The notes under the pieces: model-generated | What the model was told of the DNA's origin: nothing | Seen by the model: only the letters and a program-made list of their open reading frames with translations | Databases searched by the model: none | In this document: positions 1 through 7,123 of the stretch, in pieces | Position numbering within the stretch: position 1 is the first letter of the stretch | Layout: each line of letters opens with the position of its first letter | Source: Kalaharituber pfeilii | Lineage: Eukaryota; Ascomycota; Pezizomycetes; Pezizales; Pezizaceae | Length of the DNA: 10,046 bases | Assembly (NCBI GenBank): GCA_015179045.1 | Contig: WHUZ01000360.1 | Coordinates: 1 to 10,046, forward strand | Reading direction: 5' to 3' | Made by a program: the position numbers and the translations under genes

Positions 1-1
1 T

Positions 2-610
2 TTATATAGATTCGATCCTAAAGTGATTCACCTCTCGGACAACAATATCTATACCTCCCTGGCAGCTGAAGAGTGGCTTAATAGAATGACTACAGTACAC
101 AACTATATTGCCAACACTCTGAAAAAGATAAATGATAGATGGTTAAACCTATTCCTTGATAAAGTAAGAAAATTCCAAGTAGGAGACAAGGTTCTTATTG
201 ATCGAAAGAACTTAAAGGTTACTTCAGAAAATAATCAAACCTTGACCAACAAATATATTGGTCCCTACCCCATCTCAAGAGTTGTCAATGATCATGCATA
301 TGAGGTAGCTTTGTTACAAGGCATATGACTTCATAAAGTCATTCATATCTTGCTTCTAAAGCCCTTCCGAGAACGACTTGAACTCTAGAAAATGGAAATT
401 GACGATAATAATGATGAGTTCTTCTATAAAGTTAATCATATCATTGACTTAAAATGCATTAATAGGGTAGTAAAGTATCGAACCTGGTGGCAGAGCTATG
501 GTAAATATGAAAATACTTGGGAGCTGATAACCAATCTCCAAAGATCTTTGAAATCGGTTAGAGAGTTCCACAACTGGCATCCGAAGAAGCCTCGAGACCC
601 TATGGTCTAA
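2..610 (+). pseudogene. Element A pol 3' end: integrase C-terminus (GPY/F) plus chromodomain
   Basis: The reading frame enters from upstream at position 2, with the stretch LYRFDPK that links the integrase core to its C-terminal domain, and ends at TAA 608-610. Two in-frame stops, TGA 326-328 and TAG 386-388, break it, so it is a pseudogene although otherwise colinear with copy B. The motif KYIGPYPISRVV (about 260-295) is the GPY/F module that precedes the chromodomain in chromoviral integrases. The chromodomain follows at about 420-540: the aromatic cluster YRTWWQSYGKYENTWEL matches the family pattern YLVKWKGY...NTWEP. A basic tail, VREFHNWHPKKP, is typical of what follows. In the family, chromodomains steer integration toward modified histones. 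Copy B has TAG, TGA and TGA where A keeps tryptophan codons (74, 518, 575), so A is the less decayed copy here. Confidence 0.88.
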
Positions 611-930
611 TAAAGCACCGATGACTATGGCTAAGCTACTCAGATGAACTCTGACATGAGTACCTTTTCCTTATGAAGACTTTTTCCCACTGGGTTTTGT
701 CTTTGGGAAGGTTTTTAATGGCCTCACTGACTCGACCCAAATAAGTGCAAAAGACACACCAGTCTCATCATCAGCCACATATAATTGAAAATCTGGGAGG
801 AACCTTGTGTATAAGGTATGCCGACAATCACATTAGCCACTTTTTACTTCTTAAATAGAAGCTGATATACATTGCTAACAACTCTGATTAGTTTACTTTT
901 TGGTAATTGTCAGTCGGGATGACTGCCCTA
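611..930 (+). other. 3' untranslated region of element A
   Basis: About 320 bp lie between the pol stop and the polypurine tract with no open frame. The segment aligns along its length with 3079-3403 of copy B, so it is part of the element and not an insertion. At about 680-725 it contains CCCACTGGGTTTTGTCTTTG followed by GGAAGGTTTTTAATG. This can fold as TTCCCA paired with TGGGAA. Similar CACTGGG...AAGGTTTTTAATG strings recur near the 3' ends or in LTRs of other retrotransposons, from memory, so it may be an RNA 3'-processing signal; that is inference. Confidence 0.6.
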
Positions 931-942
931 GAACGGAGGTAA
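931..942 (+). promoter_or_regulatory. Polypurine tract of element A
   Basis: GAACGGAGGTAA directly abuts the LTR 5' end (TGTTATAG at 943). In LTR retrotransposons this purine-rich block primes plus-strand DNA synthesis. Copy B has GAATGGGGGTAA in the same place, so the family tract was probably close to GAAYGGGGGTAA. The differences are transitions. Confidence 0.75.
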
Positions 943-1545
943 TGTTATAGCTAAGGTGAGACTTATACGACCCGCGGAATACTTACCCTAAATACTAATA
1001 CTGATTAAGCAGACTGATTACCCGTTAGGCTTAGAATTCATTTTCACCCGAATAGGGAAGTGCTAAGGAAGTGTGTGTCATCAATTAATGGTATAATCTC
1101 CAAATTACGCATGTACCCTATATGCACTTAGCTAATTAAAAGCTAATATATATGCATATGTACTAGTACATAGCATTATCTTGCATCCATACTATTTTTA
1201 CATGTTTCTATTATATGTACCTATTACCACCAGTATTGGCATTGATAAGGAATTGCTACATTACCAGTCATTTATTTATTTGTTGACTAGTTATGTATGA
1301 CTGCACTGAAGTCTATCTAAGTACCAGCTGGTAATAGTATAGTTAAAAAAATCAAGACATTAGTGATGTTCTAAGTTCTCTATAACTCTAAACCTATCGT
1401 TCCCTCACTATGCCCATAAATTGCTCCGCTCTACTACATACCTCACGCCGAGTAGCTGCCCTTCCGGTCCGCCATATTTATGCCCCCGTAGCTGTAACAT
1501 CTACTTCCAGTGCATGATAAAGCCAAGCTCCTTACGCCTATAACA
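943..1545 (+). repeat. 3' LTR of element A (603 bp)
   Basis: The LTR starts TGTTATAG and ends CTATAACA, a perfect 8-bp inverted terminal pair with the canonical TG...CA ends. It starts right after the polypurine tract and ends right where copy B's RNase H sequence begins. It aligns with the LTR of copy B (3416-4112) but is 94 bp shorter, mainly because B has extra 33-bp tandem units. At 1157-1172 there is a perfect 16-bp palindrome, TATGTACTAGTACATA, decayed in copy B. A possible TATA-like site, TATCTAAG (about 1314-1321), corresponds to TATTTAAG in B. The 5' LTR is outside the window, so LTR-LTR divergence cannot be used for dating. Confidence 0.85.
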
Positions 1546-3078
1546 GCCAACTGGAGCAAAAAGCTCTCTGAATTTGACTATATTATTAAGTACATTCCAG
1601 GAAAGCTTAATAGCAAAGCGGATACCCTTTCTTGATGAACTAGTAATGCCACCTGGGGTAGTATCGAACAACTATTTAAGAATGGGCAACTACTGATTGA
1701 TAAAGAGGCAGGTGAAGCAGAGGATGTGTAGGCTGATATCTCTAGGGTCAACTATGATGAATAGGTAAGGAATAATAAAGAACTCCTTGTGGTACTCGAG
1801 CAATATCAACTGGAGATACTACAACAGTACTATGACAGTAACGTAGCTAGGTACTAGAGTATGCATCGAATACAAGAACTCCTCTCTCGAAACTTCTACT
1901 AGGATGGCTGCAAAGATTACGTAGCCGATTATGTGGTCAGTTGTGCAGCCTACCTGAAGGCCAAAGCTGACTAACATCTAAGACAAACTAGACTAATGCC
2001 AATGCCTACTGGTACGAAGCCTTAGGAGGAGATAACTATGGACTTTGTTAGAGAATTACCTGAATTCGAGGGCTTCAATGCAATTTTAGTTGTCACTGAC
2101 CAGTTTACTAAGATGCGATGTCATATACCAGCAAAAAGTATCTGGATGACTTGAGATGTTGCTAATGTTTTTATCAATGACATCTTCAAGCAATTTGGTC
2201 TACCTCGCTACATCACTTCTGACCATATATTACAGTTTACCTCAGCCCTCTAGAAAGAAGTAACTTCGAAACTTGATGTGGGATTTCGACTTAGTATCAC
2301 ATACCACTCCCAGACCAACAAACTCTTTGAATGAGCAATACAGACTCTCAAACAGTATCTTCGTATCTACTGCTATAACTATTAGAACTGATAGGTAATT
2401 TGGCTATCTCTGGCCAAATTTACTTACAATTCTACTGCTACTTTGACCCATGGTTATAGCTCTTTTCACTCTTTATATAGATTCGATCCTAAAGCTATTC
2501 ACCTCTTGGATGACAATATTTATGCCTCTCTGGCAGCTAAAGACTAGCTTAACAGGATGACAACTGTTCACAACTATATTGCTGACACTCTAAAGAAGAT
2601 AAACAATAAACAGTTGAATCTATTCCTTAATAAAGCAAGGAAATTCCAAGTAGGAGACAAGGTTTGTATTAATCGATGGAACTTAAAGGTTACTTCAGGA
2701 AATAATTCAACCTTGACCAATAAATACATTGGTCTCTACCCCATCTTAAGAGTTGTCAGTAACTATGCACATAAGATAGCCTTGCCATAAGGTATATGCC
2801 TTTATAAAGTTATCTATATCTCGCTTCTAAAGTCTTTCCAAGAACAACTTGAACTCTAGGAAATAGAGATTGATAACAACAATGAGTTCTTCTATGAAGT
2901 TGATCATATTATTGATTCAAAATGTATTAATAGGGTAGTAAAGTACCGAATCTGCTGGCAAGGGTATGGAGAAGATGAAGATACCTGAGAGCTAATTACA
3001 AATCTGCAAAGATCATTAGAATCTGTTAGAGAGTTCTATAACTGATATTCAAGGAAGCCTCTAGATCCTACAGTCTAA
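1546..3078 (+). pseudogene. Element B pol fragment: RNase H tail, integrase, GPY/F module, chromodomain
   Basis: One frame runs 511 codons from 1546 to the terminal TAA 3076-3078 with no frameshift but 19 in-frame stops (for example 1633, 1636, 1729, 1762, 1855, 1900, 2023, 2251, 2545, 2788, 2986, 3043). The RNase H tail is KYIPGKLNSKADTLS. The integrase zinc-binding domain has lost three of its four ligands: the His-x6-His pair reads Tyr (1831, 1852), and the CxxC pair reads Cys (1942) then Tyr (1951). All three fit C>T or G>A transitions. The catalytic core follows: MDF about 2038-2046, SDH with Asp 2221-2223, and Glu 2329-2331, spacing D-x35-E. GPY/F appears as KYIGLYPI. The chromodomain lies at about 2890-3000 with its final Trp changed to TGA. 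The element cannot encode active protein. Confidence 0.88.
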
Positions 3079-3403
3079 TAAGACATTGATAGCTAAAGTT
3101 AGGCTACTTAGATAATATAGGATGTGAGTACCTTTTCCTTATAAAGAATTTTTTTCTACTGGGTTTTATCTTTGTTAAGATTTTTAATGGTCTTACTGAC
3201 TGATGAATAAGTACTTGAGATATACTAGTTTCACCATCGGCCACAGATAAGTAAATTTCTGTAAGAGGCCTTGCATATAAGGTATGCCAATAATTGCATT
3301 AGCCACCCTTTTTGACTCTCACAAGAGAGCTCATACATATTACTTACAATACTGATTAGTTTGGGTTACTTTTCAGTAATTGTTAGTTGAGACGACTGCC
3401 CTA
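3079..3403 (+). other. 3' untranslated region of element B
   Basis: This segment aligns with 611-930 of element A and has no coding potential. The TACTGGGTTTTATCTTTG and AGATTTTTAATG blocks correspond to those in A, but the hairpin arms are mutated. Confidence 0.55.
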
Positions 3404-3415
3404 GAATGGGGGTAA
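3404..3415 (+). promoter_or_regulatory. Polypurine tract of element B
   Basis: GAATGGGGGTAA lies immediately before the LTR start TGTTAAGG at 3416. It matches the tract of element A in position and composition. Confidence 0.75.
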
Positions 3416-4112
3416 TGTTAAGGCTAAGGTAAGACTTACCTGAGTAGGAGAATACTTACTCTGAATCCTTAGTAAGGCCAGTCTGTTAGACTGGACTAAT
3501 CACCTATTAGGCTTGACAGAGGATTCTTTGTGTTTAAATAGTATAGTGCTAAGGAAGTGTATGTTACTATTAATTGTAAGATTCTTTATGCCTGGCACTC
3601 AGTTTATGAAGCTAATATATATAGATGCTCTAGTACATGTTATTATCTAGTATCTGTACTATGTTACATGTTTCTTTGTTATGATTGTTGGTATTGTTGA
3701 ACTACTATTTCTTTATTTGCTTGCCTAGTTATATATAATATACTCAGTCTATTTAAGCATAGATGACAGCATAGTTGAAGAATTAAGATACAAGCAGTAT
3801 TTTAGTTCTCTATTACTCTGAAACCTATTGTTTTCTCATTACGTCAGTAAATTGCTTTGCTTTGCTGTACACTCTATACCAAACAGCTATCCTTTCTACC
3901 TGCTATATATATACCTCTAAAGCCATTCCGGTCCGCCATATATATACCTCCATAGCTATTCTAGTCTGCTGTATATATACCTCTATAGCTATTCTGGCCC
4001 GCAGCATATCCGCCTTTATAGTCCTTTCGGCCTGCTATGTATACACCTCTATAGCCGTAATATCCAGTGCCTTCTAGCGCCTACTGGAGCCTAGCATCTC
4101 ATGCCTATAACA
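3416..4112 (+). repeat. 3' LTR of element B (697 bp)
   Basis: The LTR begins TGTTAAGG and ends CTATAACA. The inner part of the left terminus has mutated relative to TGTTATAG of copy A, while TG...CA is kept. Blocks such as GCTAAGGTAAGACTTA and GTGCTAAGGAAGTGT align with A's LTR. A TATTTAAG TATA-like site is at about 3750. The right half holds a 33-bp tandem array (3901-4065) that accounts for the extra length. A reading frame at 3862-4077 stays open only because the repeat unit is a multiple of three; it is not considered a gene. Confidence 0.83.
3901..4065 (+). repeat. Tandem repeat, five 33-bp units inside LTR B
   Basis: Five units of exactly 33 bp start at 3901, 3934, 3967, 4000 and 4033. 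The shared pattern is YGCYATATATATACCTCTAT followed by AGCTATTCYGGYC. LTR A has only one clear unit (about 1470-1502) with a partial one before it, so about three units were gained in B or lost in A. The units carry most of the CpGs of this LTR (CCGGTCCGCC, CCCGCAG, TTTCGG). Confidence 0.85.
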
Positions 4113-4225
4113 GGTAGTACCTAGTATGATCCCCTACTTCCATCTCCTCTCCAACTCATACTAGACTAACTTGTACCTTCATTTACTAATCTTTACCTTT
4201 TCGATCTTTATTTCTCTTTCTAGAT

Positions 4226-4497
4226 AAATTACTACTAAAAATAAAACACTTGCTAGAGAAGTATAGAGTATAGAAGTAAAAGTGGTTGTAAGAGGAAAAG
4301 TATATGAAAAGGCCTCTGAAAAAGATAAAGGAAGAGAGAGATCTATTAGATATAATGATATAAATATTAAGAAAGTAGGAGAGAGAAGTAGGATTATGTG
4401 ATATAGAAAGTAATTAGTTAGGACATTACTATAGCCCATAGGGTAACAAGCAATTAATAATATTAAAAAAAAAAAAAAAAAAAAATTACTATTAAAC
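4226..4497 (+). repeat. Possible poly-A-tailed retroposon between imperfect flanking repeats
   Basis: A run of 21 A residues (4465-4485) overlaps AAATTACTATTAAA (4483-4496). Upstream at 4226-4239 is AAATTACTACTAAA, matching at 13 of 14 positions. A poly-A tail next to a direct repeat is the signature of LINE- or SINE-mediated insertion. That would make 4240-4485 a ~245-bp retroposon. No Pol III A/B boxes or reverse-transcriptase remnants were recognised, and the AT bias raises the chance of coincidence. Confidence 0.3.
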
Positions 4498-4660
4498 TAG
4501 TTTTCTTGCTATCCTCCTCTAGTACATTCCTCTTCCTTAGCTAGTAAATCTTCCTTATTCTCTCTAACTTCTTGTAGTATTTATATTAGTCTGAGTTAAG
4601 TTACTATAAGGCTTTAATAAAATTCCTCTAACTCTACTATAAACTCACTTAAGAACCAAG

Positions 4661-4850
4661 TAATAGTTGTATAGTATTACTTAACTTAGTCATACTGTAT
4701 ATACAACTTATACTAGCTTATTCAGCAGTTAAGTACTAGTTGTACATTATTATACCAACTTAGTCCTACCATATATATAACTTATACTAGCTCACTTGGT
4801 AGCTGAGTTAAATATATTTTATAGTGTAATAAACTAGCTCAACTTGGACT
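4661..4850 (+). repeat. Degenerate tandem repeat, ~73-bp unit (two copies plus a partial third)
   Basis: The blocks starting at 4661 (TAATAGTTGTATAG...) and 4734 (TACTAGTTGTACAT...) align over about 73 bp. They share ACTTAGTC, CTTATACTAGCT and other blocks. A third, shorter piece around 4807-4850 repeats AAACTAGCTCAACTTGG. The function is unknown. It lies inside the AT-rich decayed region. Confidence 0.6.
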
Positions 4851-5860
4851 CACTCTGAAAATCTGACTAAAAGCTTACACTAGATCTAAATACTACCAGA
4901 ACTTAGTAGGTTCTTACTACCAGTTACTTCTATCTCTTAAATCCTAATACTCTTATACTATAACTACTTTATATTTTTTCTATATTAGCTTAATAAGTCT
5001 CTTATAATTTTAAAAAGTACTTAATCTATTATTTTCTAGTATAAACTATATCCTGCAATAGTTACATATAATATACTCTATTATATTTCTCTTATAAGCT
5101 CAAACAAATTCTCATAGTAATAGACAAAGACTAGTAATTCTTCTTAATATAACTATTATCTAGTTAGTAGATTAATATAATATAGTTCCTGTATACTATA
5201 TTCCTTTTATATTAACAAAATACTAATAGTAGTTGGTAGTAAAGTAGATAAAAATAAATCTTATAGGTATCTTACCTAATATAATAAAATACAATTTGGG
5301 CTCTTTATAAAGATAAGAGTTATATTTATTATTTATGTATCTTTTAGTAAGATATATTAGTAGACTTATCATTCAGGACTTATATCCTACATAGTATGAA
5401 CTCACAATAGTATTAATAAATAAGTAAATATTAATATGGTAACAGACATAGTACTCCCAACTACCAATTCCTCAGCAAATTATAATACAATAAGAGTACT
5501 CTTTCTATACTAGTTCCTATATCTTTAGGTATATATTTCCATTCTAGTATAGAGTAGTAGAGTAGGGTTTTTTTATTCTAAATGTAAGAAGAAAACAATA
5601 CTAGTTAGATAGTGAAATTAAACTAGCTATACAGTACCCTCTCATTTAATAAGTCTACTTTAAATAAAGTAGCTACTATTATTATAAAAGTGAGCTAAGT
5701 ATTTAAAAAATATAGAATATGTTAAGTTTTACCTATAAATACCTTCCCACTAACTCTGAACTAAGTTGAAATTGAACTATAAAAATTGTCTATCTTAAGA
5801 ATGTATATAATGTACCTACCATCATATCAGTAATAAATAGAAATAACTGCCATATCAATT

Positions 5861-5920
5861 GTAAGACTTATCTTCATGTTAAGGTTCTCAAAATACTAAC
5901 CTGGAGGTATTTCTTAACAG
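5861..5920 (+). other. Candidate spliceosomal intron, 60 bp
   Basis: The interval starts GTAAGA and ends TTAACAG. A perfect TACTAAC branch-point consensus at 5894-5900 lies 20 bases before the acceptor AG. All three signals and the length fit short fungal introns. The downstream frame (from 5921) stays open for 34 codons. The upstream side has no long open frame, so the 5' exon may be untranslated or decayed. Confidence 0.45.
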
Positions 5921-6779
5921 GTTGTAGAGATGATGATTTTGGTGTTCCCTAGAGCTGTTAAACCTCCTAGTTCAACAGGCTCTGGTACTTTAAAGGGGGA
6001 AAGGGTTTCTTTGTTCTTTCTTTAACTACTGATGAGATTGGTCTTATTATCTTGTTTTGTTTTATTGGTCTTTTTATCTAATTATTGTTTGTTGGTATTT
6101 CTAGACTGTTATAGGTATAGGAAGAGGAGGAGAGAGGAAGTTCCTTTGTCTATTTTACCTCCTCCTTATACTTCTGCTTCTGAGGAGACTGTTTAATACT
6201 TCTAAAGAGGTTCCAAAAGTCTCTAGACAGATGGTTCTCCTAAAGTCCCTAAAATAGGTTCTCTATAGAGGAGTATAGGATGGTTATTTGTAGTTGGTAT
6301 AATGTTGTTTCTCTAAGCTAATGTATTGAATGAATTCAATTTTTGCTCTTCTGTCCTTGAGAAGTTCTCAAGTATTTGTCCTTCTGATTGGTTGTCTCTG
6401 AACTTTGAACAATACCTGAATTATCCTTTGCTGACAATAGGATAGAGTACCCAATAGTTTTATTGAGTATATTCCTGTTAAGGTATTTAAACTACAAACT
6501 GTAGAGAATAAACATAGGCTTCTATTGGGATACAATTACTATAGAATCTATAACTATTCACTAGTGAAGTGGAGGAGAGATAAGTCTGATTGCTTTGAAT
6601 TGTGTCCTATTCATACTAAAACTATCTAAACTTTAGATAGCTTCAGAGAAGTCAGAGTGAAGGTACTTCCTATGTGCTCTGGCTCAAGAACTCTGAAGAA
6701 CTATCTCTGTAGACAAAGTGAGCGCCTTAAATACGCTCCGCCAAGCTCTTTTTTCCTATATATGAGTTTGGTGTGGGTC
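5921..6779 (+). pseudogene. Relic of an unrecognised gene with two hydrophobic segments, basic stretch and PPPY motif
   Basis: The family is not recognised. One frame (first ATG 5930) continues to about 6440, broken only by TAA 6023, 6194, 6203 and 6314 and TAG 6224 and 6266. Most fit CAA/CAG>TAA/TAG changes. An extra G near 6440 then shifts it to a frame open from 6441 to 6785 with one stop (TAA 6627). Visible features are a hydrophobic segment about 6026-6112, a basic patch YRYRKRRREE just after it, PPPY at 6158-6169, and a second hydrophobic segment at 6275-6313. The C-terminal part is rich in Cys, Tyr and Trp, including LLLGYNYYRIYNYSLVKW, faintly like a FLYWCH-type finger. The layout suggests a membrane protein with a short cytosolic PPxY tail; that is inference. 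The frame is cut by the LTR of element C at 6780. It could be a host gene or an unknown transposon gene. Confidence 0.42.
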
Positions 6780-7113
6780 TGTTACTGACTCACTACATGA
6801 TTTTTCCTTGAGTCACTCTTTGACTCACTCTTTGACTCATTCCTTGACTCATTCCTTAACTCATTCTTTGACTCATTCTTGAGTCACTAGTTGACTCATT
6901 TATTAGTTACATTTCTTTTGATAGCATCTTTAAAGAAAACTATGTACATGATTATTAATCCTCTTTTTCTTGTTGATGAGTAATACTGACTTATATACAT
7001 GACTTATTAGTAATACATGACTTATTTGTTGTTCAGAGTAACTGTTAGCTCAGGACTTAGAAATTTGGAAAACAACCTTTATGGTTAGTTATCTGAATTG
7101 CTAGGTCATGACA
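6780..7113 (-). repeat. Putative 3' LTR of element C (334 bp)
   Basis: Read on the minus strand, it starts TGTCATGACC at 7113, directly after the polypurine tract. The best candidate end is GTCAGTAACA at 6780, giving TGT...ACA termini. The left border is secure. The right border is inferred from the ACA end and from the open reading frame of the neighbouring relic, which runs up to this point. The 5 bases outside it are GGGTC (6775-6779 on the plus strand), a candidate target duplication. No second LTR copy is available in the window to confirm the length. Confidence 0.55.
6786..6898. promoter_or_regulatory. Array of eight TGA(C/G)TCA heptamers in the element C LTR
   Basis: Exact TGACTCA or TGAGTCA copies start at 6786, 6809, 6821, 6833, 6845, 6869, 6880 and 6892. 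A degenerate TAACTCA sits at 6857, keeping the phase. Spacing is 11-12 bp from 6809 onward. TGACTCA is the established binding site of Gcn4/CPC1/CpcA and AP-1 type bZIP factors, which are active under amino-acid starvation in fungi. The array may be an enhancer or simply a 12-bp simple repeat. Binding is inferred only. Confidence 0.6.
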
Positions 7114-7123
7114 CTTCCCTCTT
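7114..7123 (-). promoter_or_regulatory. Polypurine tract of element C
   Basis: On the minus strand AAGAGGGAAG immediately precedes the LTR start TGTCATGACC. The stop codon of the upstream frame (TAA, 7124-7122) overlaps its first bases, so coding sequence runs right up to the plus-strand primer. Confidence 0.75.

Larger units (their letters stand above)
1..1545 (+). mobile_element. Chromovirus A: 3' part of a Ty3/gypsy LTR retrotransposon (nested, inner copy)
   Basis: This is the 3' end of a Ty3/gypsy chromovirus; the 5' LTR, gag and most of pol lie upstream of the window. Visible in order are the integrase C-terminal region, a chromodomain, about 330 bp of 3' untranslated sequence, a purine-rich tract and a terminal LTR. 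A second copy of the same family starts immediately after the LTR, inside its own RNase H coding region. This indicates that A inserted into copy B. The two copies align at an offset of 2471 bases from position 1, dropping to 2468 after a 3-base indel near 400. Placement in the chromoviruses rests on the chromodomain directly after the GPY/F integrase module. Confidence 0.88.
1546..4112 (+). mobile_element. Chromovirus B: older copy interrupted by element A
   Basis: This is a second copy of the same family. It starts abruptly in the RNase H C-terminus, with no LTR, primer-binding site or gag, exactly at the end of element A's LTR. It then continues without frameshift through integrase and chromodomain to its own 3' UTR, polypurine tract and LTR. 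The 5' half of B should lie upstream of A, outside the window. If so, a target duplication beginning at GCCAA (1546 onward; 5 bp if the family norm holds) should precede A's 5' LTR. The LTR end at 4112 is followed by GGTAG, the candidate duplication for B itself. Confidence 0.85.
4113..5860. other. AT-rich, TpA-rich intergenic or decayed-repeat region without recognisable genes
   Basis: No frame of meaningful length or family motif was recognised on either strand. Composition is strongly AT-rich with very frequent TA, TAG and CTA, and there is no CpG after 4202-4203. This is what heavy RIP leaves behind. Minus-strand translations of 4800-5400 give short open pieces separated by TAG/TAA, compatible with a dead transposon, but nothing in them could be assigned. 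A minus-strand hydrophobic frame at 4179-4439 is judged a chance opening in low-complexity sequence. Confidence 0.6.

Noticed and set aside
3862..4077. Open + strand frame of 71 codons
   Set aside because: It lies in LTR B and is open only because five 33-bp units repeat in phase; the translation is an 11-residue repeat with no homology expected.
4179..4439. Minus-strand hydrophobic frame of 86 codons
   Set aside because: Low-complexity AT-rich sequence with no motif; leucine/isoleucine/serine-rich openings arise by chance here.
6356..6372. 17-bp palindrome CTTGAGAAGTTCTCAAG
   Set aside because: It lies inside the coding relic with no other sign of function; a palindrome this short can occur by chance.
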